DNA from: Nakazawaea peltata
Lineage: Eukaryota > Ascomycota > Pichiomycetes > Alaninales > Pachysolenaceae
Direction of reading: 5' to 3'
Assembly: GCA_001599355.1 (NCBI GenBank)
Contig: BCGQ01000006.1
Coordinates: 124,001-188,000, forward strand
DNA length: 64,000 bases
Position 1 is the first letter of the stretch. Each line of letters starts with the position of its first letter. Positions 55,836 to 64,000 of this stretch are shown piece after piece. Both the position numbers and the translations under genes were made by a program. The notes below the pieces were generated by a model. It ran no database searches and had not been told where the DNA came from. It worked only from the letters and a program-made list of their open reading frames with translations.

Positions 55836-57023
55836 ATGATCAGAGCCAGAGTCAGAAACTATGCCACTGCCAGTCAGCAGTTATTGAAAACCCCTTTAAA
55901 CGAAGTCCACCATAAATATGGGGGAACAATGGTCCCTTATGCCGGCTTTGAGATGCCAGTTTTGTACAAGGGCCAGACTCACATCGAGTCCCATAATTGG
56001 ACTAGATCCAAGTGTGGATTATTCGATGTTTCTCATATGTTACAACATCGTTTAGAAGGTGCAGGTGCCACTGGATTTTTGGAGAAATTGACCCCTACTG
56101 ATCTTCACTCTTTAGAGCCTTTTTCCAGTACTTTGAGTTGCTTGTTGAATAAAGAGGGAGGTGTCATCGATGACACTATCATCACCAAACATGGAATTGA
56201 TGAATTCTACTTTGTCACCAATGCTGGTTGTAGAGAGAAGGATTTGGTCTTCATCAAGAATGAATTAGCTGCTTACCCAGGTGGTAACTCTAACATCGTA
56301 CATGAGACTTTCGAAGGAGCTTTGATTCTGTTGCAAGGACCTATGCTGAAGGATGTACTTGCCAAGTTCACTGACCATGACTTATCCAAATTGTACTTTG
56401 GTAACTCTGTTTTCGCCAAATTACCAGGTTTCGGTGCTGATAAAGTACATATTCTGAGATCGGGATACACCGGTGAAGATGGTTTCGAAATCAGTATCAG
56501 AGATTCTAAAGAAGCTGTAGAATTCACCTACGCATTGTTAGAATTGGAAGACATTGTCAAGCCTATTGGATTGGCTGCCAGAGATTCTTTGAGATTAGAG
56601 GCTGGTATGTGTCTTTATGGTCATGAATTGAACGAGCAAACTACTCCTGTAGAGTCCTCTTTGAACTGGTTGGTCAGTAAGAGCAGAAGAGAGGGAGAAA
56701 GTGCCAACTTCAATGGTGCTGAAAAGATCTTGAAACAAATTGCCAACCCTAAACAAGAAGTTTCATTCAAGAGAGTTGGTCTTGTTTCCAAGGGTCCATC
56801 TCCAAGAGAAGGATTCAAAGTTTTCAACGAGAACAAAGAACAAGTAGGTGTCATTTGCAGTGGATCTCCAAGTCCTACTTTGGGAGGAAACGTTGCTCAA
56901 CTGTTCATCAATAAACCATACAACAAAAATGGATCCAAGGTCTTTATTGAAATCAGAGGTAAGCTTAAGGAAGCCACAGTTTCCAAACTTCCATTTGTTG
57001 AGCCAAACTTCTACAGAGGTTAG
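55836..57023 (+). CDS. GCV1: Glycine cleavage T protein (aminomethyltransferase)
   Basis: 395 residues, mitochondrial matrix; transfers the methylene group from the H-protein aminomethyl arm to THF. The presequence is MIRARVRNYATASQQ. Conserved blocks: YAGFEMPVLY, CGLFDVSHM, GGVIDDTII, SGYTGEDGFEIS (a CTG precedes RSGYTG, usually Ser/Ala), PIGLAARDSLRLEAGMCLYGHEL and the C-terminal FVEPNFYRG. Two CTG codons at 56328 and 56346 lie in I-x-LQGPM-x-, which the family reads IALQGP(K/Q)A. Short TTTGAGTAACCA and CCCCCAATTGA repeats follow the stop. Confidence 0.95.
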   Translation: MIRARVRNYATASQQLLKTPLNEVHHKYGGTMVPYAGFEMPVLYKGQTHIESHNWTRSKCGLFDVSHMLQHRLEGAGATGFLEKLTPTDLHSLEPFSSTLSCLLNKEGGVIDDTIITKHGIDEFYFVTNAGCREKDLVFIKNELAAYPGGNSNIVHETFEGALILLQGPMLKDVLAKFTDHDLSKLYFGNSVFAKLPGFGADKVHILRSGYTGEDGFEISIRDSKEAVEFTYALLELEDIVKPIGLAARDSLRLEAGMCLYGHELNEQTTPVESSLNWLVSKSRREGESANFNGAEKILKQIANPKQEVSFKRVGLVSKGPSPREGFKVFNENKEQVGVICSGSPSPTLGGNVAQLFINKPYNKNGSKVFIEIRGKLKEATVSKLPFVEPNFYRG

Positions 57024-57498
57024 GTATATAATTGAATAAGCTAATTGAATAAGCCGTTTGAATAACCATTTGAGTAACCATTTGAGTAAACCCCCAAACC
57101 CCCAATTGATAAACCCCCAATTGAGTAAGGTTAGCAAAATACGAATACTCACATCTAATACGCAAATTACTTAGACACAATTTATGCACAATTTATGCAG
57201 CGAATTACAAAATTTAATGCTGCAATTTTAGTCGTGTACTCCCAAAATATCTCCCAAACTGCCCAATTAAATCACAGAATTTTCTTTTCCAATTTCAATT
57301 TTTTCAAAAAAGCGACAAATCCTGTGCCAGCGTGAGCTTGACCGGTGTTAATTTTCTATGGGGAGGACCCAGTTTTTAGTATGGGAAAAAATTTTTTGTC
57401 AACAAAATTGAACAAAGTTTTGAGAGAATTGAAGAATTCGAATTAGGATATATTAACCTATATTTATCGAGTTATCTAATATTCAGAAATCAGTCAAG
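57024..57498. repeat. Intergenic repeats after GCV1 and ATP3 promoter
   Basis: 475 bp. TTTGAGTAACCA/CCCCCAATTGA-type repeats at 57031-57130. GTCGTGTA at 57231-57238 (followed by CTCCCAAAA) and an AAAAAATTTTTT tract at about 57385 precede ATP3. Confidence 0.6.
57231..57238 (+). promoter_or_regulatory. GTCGTGTA composite motif before ATP3
   Basis: AATTTTA, then GTCGTGTA, then CTCCCAAAA; same orientation as ATP3, 261 bp before the start. Confidence 0.45.
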
Positions 57499-58765
57499 AT
57501 GTTCAGATTAGGTGTTAACGTTGCTAGAACCTCGGTTCAAGCTAGGTAAGTAATGCATTGAAAGGGCGGTTAGGCGTATGGCTCGATCAGCCGGCGGGAC
57601 TAGGGAGGAGACAGCGAAATAACGGGGGAATCCATCAAGTTTCGGGAGGAATGTAGTCTATCAATGGGTAGAGCGTTGTCAGCGATCATCAATTTATCCC
57701 TGTGGGTCATCAATTCATCGGTACAGGTGGCCAATTCATCTCTGGTAGATCATTACACCACTGAGTAAAATCTTATTCATTTGCGGCCAATACAAGGCTT
57801 GTTAATTTTATACGGCGCTAATCATTAATCACTTAAATTGAATCAACTGGAATACCTCATCAGAGAACTGGATCACCGTGCCCAAAACCGTGCCCAATTT
57901 AATCCACTTAAAGTACTTATACTAACTCTATTACAGCAGAAACTATGCTACCTTACGTGAAATTGAATCCCGTTTGAAATCCATTAAGAATATCGAGAAG
58001 ATCACCAACACCATGAAAGTTGTTGCCTCCACCAAATTGACCAAGGCTCAAAAATCCATGCAAACTTCCAGAGCTTACTTGGAAGGTGACAAGGAGTTCT
58101 TCACCAATGCTGCTGCTGCCGCTCCAGAGTCTCCAGAGAAGACTTTGTTCATTGCTGTCTCTTCCGACAAAGGTTTATGTGGATCCATTCACTCTCAAAT
58201 CGCCAAGTTCACCAGAAACAAGTTGGCCGAAGACCCAAATGCCAAGGTTGACATTGTTACCATCGGTGACAAGGTCAAGACCCAATTGTTGAGAACCCAT
58301 GCTGAGAACTTGGTTTTGTCCTTCAACGGTGTTGGTAAGGAGCCACCAACCTTCTTTGAGGCTTCTATGATCAGTGATGAAATCATGAAGTTGGGTGCTT
58401 ACGACAAGGTTGAAGTTTTCTACAACAAGTTTGCTTCTTCTGTTTCTTTCGAGCCAGCTGCTTTCCCAGTTTACAATGCTGCTTCCGTCGAATCTTCTGA
58501 GAAGTTGTCTCAATATGAGGTTGACGAAGAAGTTGAGAGTGTCCCAGCTACTCTTTCCGAGTTCTCTTTGGCTAACACCATTTACGCTGCTATGTCTGAT
58601 GGTTTCGCTTCCGAAGTTTCTGCTAGAAGAAACGCCATGGACAATGCTTCCAAGAACGCTGGTGACATGATCTCCAAGTACACCATCTTGTATAACAGAC
58701 AGAGACAAGCTGTCATTACCAACGAGTTGGTCGATATTATTACCGGTGCTTCTTCTTTGGAGTAA
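57499..58765 (+). CDS. ATP3: Mitochondrial ATP synthase gamma subunit (spliced)
   Basis: Exons 57499-57545 and 57937-58765 give 291 residues. The 391-nt intron (57546-57936) has GTAAGT, TACTAAC at 57920-57926 and a CAGCAG acceptor. Both AGs keep the frame, so the presequence may end in QASRNYATL or QARNYATL. The mature protein is the F1 rotor shaft: REIESRLKSIKNIEKIT at the N-terminal helix, SSDKGLCGSIHSQI, IVTIGDKVKTQLLRTHAE, and the C-terminal helix SARRNAMDNASKNAGDMI to NELVDIITGASSLE. No CTG codon in the gene. Confidence 0.96.
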
Positions 58766-59084
58766 GAAGACAATTAAAAGAAAAAAAAATATCATTTTAT
58801 GATCAAAACATTATCCAAATCACGATCTCATTTACTTCCACAAGATAAATTTACTTTGAATGTTTTTGATAGCGAAGTTGAGGGTAGAGGGTAAGGAAGA
58901 TATAAAACATTAGAAATGGGGAAGGACTTTGTTGAACTTAGAATGCCTCGTTGTCCTAGCGCTTTAATCTCACTTCTATCAGGGACTATTTATCTAAATA
59001 ACTAAAGTAAAGTTTTTAACGTTTTTATATTGTGTAGGCACTCCATATGTTGGTGAAGGTCGATCTCGACAGCACAAGTAAGAT

Positions 59085-59335
59085 GGTCCATAGTAAGACG
59101 GATAGTCCATGGTGAGGATCTCTGTAAAAAGTCCTTAGTTAAGGCAGTCGACAGTGAAAAGATCTACAGTGAAAAACTTAGGGAAAACCTCATAGTAAAA
59201 AGCTCCATAGTAAAAAGCTCCATAGTGAAAAACTCCATAGTGAAAAACTCCATAGTGAAAAACTCCATAGTTAAATCAGTCCATAGTAAAGATACTCCAT
59301 AGTAAAGACAGTCCATAGTAAAGACACTCCCTAGC
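59085..59335 (+). repeat. Minisatellite, unit CTCCATAGTGAAAAA
   Basis: Tandem, degenerate array of a 14-16 bp unit. Three copies (about 59217-59265) are almost perfect; variants carry CCATAGTAAAG or CCATAGTTAAA. At least ten CCATAGT-like units occur here and a few more scattered to about 59530. Non-coding in all frames. Confidence 0.85.
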
Positions 59336-59591
59336 TAATACAATCCTTCTCTTTTACAATCCATAGTAAATCAATTCGTCGTTACCAATCAAGTTAAGAA
59401 TTCTAATACCGAGAAATTGAGACCCCCAACAGCCCCACCCTATTGACCATAGTTAAGATCTTCCATAGTAAAACGCTACAAAAAACTATAAATTTTCACA
59501 GTTAATTTCCCTTCCCAAATTTTCATAGTAAATTTCGTGAGTTTCTTAAGAAAATTTCCTTCCAAATCAAGTAATAATCATCACATCTCAA

Positions 59592-59597
59592 ACGCGT
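59592..59597. promoter_or_regulatory. MluI cell-cycle box before SMC3
   Basis: ACGCGT inside AAACGCGTCT, the strong MBF (Mbp1-Swi6) site of budding yeasts, upstream of a G1/S cohesin gene. The other non-coding copy I found in this window is before RNH201. Confidence 0.55.
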
Positions 59598-59763
59598 CTA
59601 ATATAACTTTTTTAAGAATTTAAAGGGGCAAAGAATAAAACGTTAAGCGCTGAGTGAATTGTGAACGAAGTGGGCGGTAATTAGTGATAAACACCGGGCT
59701 GAGCATTGAACTGTTAGTGATTGACACTTAATACTTGACACCCGTCGGTTATTCAATACCACA

Positions 59764-62700
59764 ATGTATATCAAAAGGGTAAGTACACCACCCCTCCCCC
59801 CTTTTAATTCCTTTACTAACAATTTTACAGGTGGGGATCCAAGGTTTCAAAACCTATAAAAATACCACAATAATCGACTCATTCTCACCTCATCATAACG
59901 TGATAGTTGGTCGAAATGGGTCTGGAAAGTCAAACTTCTTCGCCGCCATTAGATTCGTCTTATCTGACGCTTATACTCATATGAGTAGGGAAGAAAGACA
60001 GAGTTTGATCCATGAAGGCTCGGGAACCGTGATGTCTGCGTACGTTGAGATCGTCTTTGATAACATTGACAGACGTTTCCCCATTGACCGCGATGAAATC
60101 ACCATAAGAAGAACTATCGGATTAAAGAAAGATGACTACTCTCTTTGTCAGAAATCTTCTACGCGTTCTGATATTATGAATCTTTTAGAGAGCGCGGGCT
60201 TCTCTAAATCGAATCCTTACTATATTGTTCCTCAAGGAAGGATCACTAGTTTGACCAATGCAAAAGATACTGAGAGATTACAGCTTTTGAAAGAGGTGGC
60301 GGGGGCCAAGATATTCGAGGTCAAACTTAAAGAATCTCTTAAGGAGATGAACAGTTCTAACAAGAGGAGGGAGAAAATCGACGAAATGTTGACTTTTATA
60401 GAGAGTAGGTTGAGTGATTTACAGATGGAGACGCATGATTTGAAGAATTTCGAGAAATTGAGTAACTTGAAGAAGATGTTGGAGTTCAATATCTTTGATA
60501 AAGAGTTGACAAAGTTGAATGAGGCTATAGAGGAGATCGATGTCAATCATAATGGTTTGATTGAGAACACTAATGAGTATATTCAAGATTTGATGTCTAG
60601 GGAGAATACGATCAAGAAGTTGAATGAAGATTTGATTAAAATTAAATCGGGTATTCAGATGACTCAGCTTGAGAAAAATGAGACTGACACTGATCTTAAT
60701 GATTTAATGGCAAGAATAGCTACTGTGAAATTGAAATTATCTGAAACAAGGCAGCTGGTTTCTTCGGGGTCTCGTGTTTCTTCTGATCAACTGGTATTAG
60801 ATGATATTAAACAACTTATTGATGATCGTGAGGCAGAGTTGATGTCACTTGATCCTTTAATTGAGGATTTGAAGTTGAAAGAATCTCAATTGAGGAAGGA
60901 TTTGACAAATTTCAAGTCTAGACAAAGAATCCTCTTAGGTAAACAGGGACGTTTTGATCAATTCAACTCCAAATCTGAACGTGATCAATGGCTTAAACAA
61001 AATATCGAAAAGATGAGCAAATCTGTATCTACTAAAGAACTTGAATTGCAAGACCAAGAAACCATTTGTCAAGATCTTGAGTCTAAATTGAAGAAATTGG
61101 AAGAGGAGATCAATTCTCATGACTCTAAAATCACTTCTAAACAAAGCGAAGAGAACAAATCGTATCGTGAATTGGATCTGTTGAAACAGAGATACACTAC
61201 ATTGTTGGACGAACGTAAATCTTTATGGAGAGAGGAATCCAAATTACAGTCTGGTCTTTCCAATTATGAGAACGTACTCAGTACAACAAGACAGCGTATA
61301 AATGAAACTATGGATCGACTGACTGCTAGAGGACTTGAATCTGTGAAAAGAATAGCCAAGAATTTGAAACTTGACGGAGTTTATGGTCCTCTTGGAGAGT
61401 TAATAAACGTTAGTCATAAATATAAAACCGCAGTTGAAGTGATTGGAGGTACATCTTTATTCCATGTTGTGGTTGATAATGATCAGACTGCTTCATTATT
61501 GATGGACGAATTGATACGTGAGAAATCGGGAAGAGTCACTTTCATTCCGTTGAACAGAATCAAACCTTCTAATCCAACATATCCAGATACCAATGATTGT
61601 GTTCCTCTTATTAAAAAGATTGCCTATGAATCGCATTTTGAACCAGCTGTAAAACAAGTATTTGGTAAGACGGTTGTAGCTCAGAGTTTAGAGCGTGGTT
61701 CTGCAATCTCTAGAGATTATCAATTGACTGCAGTCACTTTAGATGGTGATAGATGTGATAAGAAAGGTGTATTGACAGGTGGATTCAGAGATTTCAGTAA
61801 ATCTCGTTTGGATGGTTTAGCTGAATACGCCAAATGGAAGAAAGAATGCGATCTGATTGAAGTTAAGATTGTCGAGATAAATGCTCAATTACAAGTCGAG
61901 GAGAAAGAAATCAATTCTGTTAATGAAGAGATTAGTTTGAAGAGAAGAAATATCGAGGATCTTAATAATGAAAGAGAGTCAATGAGAAGTTCAATGCAAG
62001 GTGTCATGATTCAAAGGAATGGACTTGTTGAGGATCTCGCTAGTAGCAGAAGGTCAATGGAATCTCTTAAGGAATCCATTGTCACTCTTGAAAACAGTAT
62101 TAATGAATATCAATCGGAGATGGGAAAGCCTTTCCAGAGATCGATTTATGAGGAGGAACTTGTTGAGTTGCGTGAATTAAATGATAAGATCCCTGGTCTC
62201 GAACTGGAATTCAACGAGATTACCAATACATTAGTTGAGAAAGAGTTTAATCATTCCAAGATATGTTCTGAAATCGTTGATAATTTAAGACCTAAACAAC
62301 AAAGACTTAGTCTCAGAATAGCTAGACTGCAGCATTCAGAAGAGACTGATGAGTCTATTGATGGTGCCCAAACTGATTTGGTCTCGTTGAACGAAACTTT
62401 AGCTGAAATCACGGAAAGATCTGATTCATTGCAGTCCAAATTGGATAAATTAAATGATGAATTAAAAGATAAAGAGCAAGCTCTTCTGAAATCCAATGAA
62501 AGACAGCAATCAATTTTGAATAAAATAGGACATCTCACCAAGAGTTCCGAGAAGAACTTGAATAAGAAGTCGATATTGACATCTAGAAGAGATCAAATTA
62601 ACAAAAAGATCAGAGAATTAGGTGCTCTTCCTGAAGAAGCATTCTCTAACTATGTGAACGAGTCCTCCGACACATTATTGGTCGAGTTGAACAAAGTGAA

Positions 62701-63448
62701 TGAAGATTTGAAGAAATATAATCATGTGAATAAGAAGGCATTAGAACAATCGATCACGTTTGCCAAACAAAGAGATGAGTTGGTGGAGAGAAGATCTGAA
62801 TTGGATGAAGGCCGTCGGTCTATTGAGGAATTGATCAGCGTTCTTGAACAGAGAAAAGATAATGCTATTGTTACCACTTTTAAACAAGTGAGTGAAGGGT
62901 TCAGTGAGATATTTGAGAAGTTGGTTCCAGCTGGAACAGGTAAATTAGTAATTCAGAAGAAACACACTGAGGCCGAGGATCAAGACGATGAAGAAGACTC
63001 AGGAAGTGAAGATGAAGATATGATGGATATTGATAGCAGTCCGGATATTGGCACCTCATCTTCTGTATTGGACAACTACAAAGGTGTATCTATCAAAGTG
63101 TCATTCAACTCAAAAGAAGATGAACAACAAAAGATTGAACAACTTTCAGGTGGTCAGAAGACTTTATGTGCTATTGCATTGATCTTAGCCATCCAGAAGT
63201 ACGATCCTGCTCCATTCTACTTATTTGACGAGATCGACGCTGCTTTGGATACTCAATACAGAACCAGTGTCGCCAAATTGATCAATGAATTGAGTAGAGA
63301 CGGCAAACAATTCATTTGTACTACATTCCGTCCGGAGATGCTCGCCGTTGCCGACAAGTTCTACGGAGTTTTATTCAACAACAAGGTCAGCAGTGTGTCT
63401 GAGATCGATCGCGACGATGCCATTGGCTTTATAGAAGGTCAAAAATGA
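59764..63448 (+). CDS. SMC3: Cohesin ATPase Smc3 (spliced)
   Basis: Exons 59764-59778 and 59831-63448 give 1210 residues. The 52-nt intron (59779-59830) has GTAAGT, TACTAAC at 59814-59820 and TTTTACAG. Exon 1 encodes only MYIKR, which continues into VGIQGFKTYK as in yeast Smc3. Walker A is NGSGKSNFFAAIRFVLSD; two long coiled coils flank the hinge (about 520-640, with VFGKTVVAQ and TLDGDRCDKKGVLTGG). The ABC signature LSGGQKT lies near residue 1108 and Walker B is FYLFDEIDAALD. The acidic insert before the signature (DDEEDSGSEDED) is also found in other yeasts. Confidence 0.97.
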
Positions 63449-63511
63449 TTAATGAGATCTAAATAATGAATGTATTTTAGTTGCTTTATGCTATAAATGC
63501 GAAATTAAAAA

Positions 63512-64000
63512 TTAAACTTTTCTGAGGTCATTCATCAAGTCCAGGAAACCGCTTTTCTTCTTACGTTTCTTGTCTTGTTGAGAGATGGATGAGACAAGTT
63601 GTTTCAGGGCCTTTGCGTTCATGAAACCGTTGGATTTTTTGGATTTTTTGGGGGTTGAATCTGAAGATGAGTTGGAGGAGGAGTCGGAATCGGAATCAGA
63701 ATCGGAATCAGAGTCAGAATCAGAGTCAGAGTCAGAGTCAGAGTCGGAATCGGAATCAGACATCAATGCAGGGTCAATATTAGATGGAACAGATTGCTTC
63801 AGTTTTGAATCTACTGACGGTTTCATAGAAACATCTTTAACATCTGGTAATCCACGAGATGCCAATTCTAATAAAGATGGTAAAGCAGTTAAAGATGGGG
63901 GTTTGTTGGATGTTTTAGGGATTGACAGTTGATCTGATTGCACCTCCGATTGTGTGTCTGATTTGATTTCCGATGGGGTCTTTATCTTTGTCGATTTCAG
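63512..64000 (-). CDS. C-terminal part of a Ser/Asp-repeat nuclear protein (runs off the window)
   Basis: The frame is open to the right edge with no start, so at least the N-terminus lies beyond 64000. Visible are 162 residues: a region with SLTALPSLLELASRGLPDV, a Ser-Asp dipeptide run of about 11 units (microsatellite of GAATCN/GACTCN codons at about 63685-63760), a Lys-rich stretch and a conserved-looking end (NGFMNAKALKQLV and KKSGFLDLMNDLRKV). The ASRGLPDV segment recalls the nucleolar Net1/Tof2 proteins, but only from memory and weakly. It is convergent with SMC3 (63 bp between stops). Confidence 0.6.
   Translation of the reverse strand: MKSTKIKTPSEIKSDTQSEVQSDQLSIPKTSNKPPSLTALPSLLELASRGLPDVKDVSMKPSVDSKLKQSVPSNIDPALMSDSDSDSDSDSDSDSDSDSDSDSDSDSSSNSSSDSTPKKSKKSNGFMNAKALKQLVSSISQQDKKRKKKSGFLDLMNDLRKV

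Larger units (their letters stand above)
58766..59763. other. Long intergenic region with CCATAGT array and MluI box
   Basis: About 1 kb between ATP3 and SMC3. It contains the CCATAGT minisatellite, an ACGCGT box at 59592-59597 (167 bp before SMC3), and A/T tracts near 59550-59620. No gene seen. Confidence 0.6.

Noticed and set aside
58175-58795. 206-codon antisense frame over ATP3
   Set aside because: Caused by the third-position bias of ATP3; the product is low complexity and matches nothing.
1-64000. CUG read as serine (as in Candida) or as leucine
   Set aside because: CTG columns fall on conserved Ala in FAL1, ERG25, MLS1, MET13, GCV1, RNH201, SDR and EPT1. Neither Ser nor Leu fits the DEAD box or DGxxAR motifs. 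I found no CTG on a clearly conserved Leu.
1-64000. tRNA genes, including a CAG-anticodon tRNA-Ala
   Set aside because: I scanned the intergenic DNA for the GGTTCRANNC T-loop and found no cloverleaf. The decoding tRNA must lie elsewhere.
1-64000. LTR retrotransposons, DNA transposons or virus-like elements
   Set aside because: No reverse transcriptase, integrase, capsid or transposase motifs and no long direct terminal repeats were seen.

Overview
The window is nuclear DNA of a budding yeast (Saccharomycotina). Genes are short-intron or intronless, closely packed and on both strands. Almost all have clear Saccharomyces homologues: VRP1, ERV1, TOM22, RPC40, NUP84, RPN6, TUL1, ERG25, RPL20, LAT1, TOM7, MLS1, MET13, FAL1, SES1, GCV1, ATP3 and SMC3. 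Seven introns can be placed, with GTAAGT (once GTATGT) donors, TACTAAC-like branch sites and very short branch-to-acceptor distances. I saw no tRNA or rRNA gene, no LTR or other transposon and no CRISPR array.

The main result is that the standard code misreads these genes. In-frame CTG codons fall again and again where the protein families have a fixed alanine. The clearest case is the DEAD box of FAL1, written Asp-Glu-CTG-Asp. Others are four of four CTG codons in ERG25, many in MLS1, the CTG-CTG pair in MET13, the CDP-alcohol phosphotransferase motif of EPT1, the YxxxK helix of the short-chain dehydrogenase, RNH201 and GCV1. This is the CUG-to-alanine code (NCBI table 26) known from Pachysolen, Nakazawaea and Peterozyma, so the source is very probably a yeast of that clade; the genus cannot be told from this window. 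All CTG codons here should be read as Ala.

Layout. 0-12 kb: verprolin, ERV1 and EPT1 (divergent), TOM22, SGD1, a Cwf19-type splicing factor and a LETM1 protein. 12-24.7 kb: UTP22, a Dsc4-like membrane protein, RPC40, a GATA zinc-finger protein, NUP84, MRF1 and RPN6. 24.7-33 kb: a HAD phosphatase, TUL1, FMS1, ERG25, RPL20 and RNH201. 34-42 kb: LAT1, TOM7, FLX1 and a synaptojanin-type phosphatase. 42-50 kb: a metabolic stretch with an aromatic-type aminotransferase, a short-chain dehydrogenase, malate synthase, methylenetetrahydrofolate reductase and a uridine-kinase-like protein. 50-64 kb: FAL1, a small unknown, SES1, a Ser-rich unknown, FRG1, GCV1, ATP3, SMC3 and a partial Ser/Asp-rich gene at the right edge.

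Recurring themes are mitochondrial biogenesis (ERV1, TOM22, TOM7, LETM1, FLX1, MRF1, LAT1, ATP3, GCV1), ribosome biogenesis (SGD1, UTP22, RPC40, FAL1) and two probable subunits of the Dsc/Tul1 membrane ubiquitin ligase. The intergenic DNA holds readable control signals: MluI-type boxes before RNH201 and SMC3, a proteasome-type element before RPN6, GATA sites before the aminotransferase, and a repeated composite motif (GTMGTGYAC beside CCCAAAA) before at least six genes that I cannot assign to a known factor. It also holds several minisatellites, the most striking a CCATAGT array between ATP3 and SMC3.
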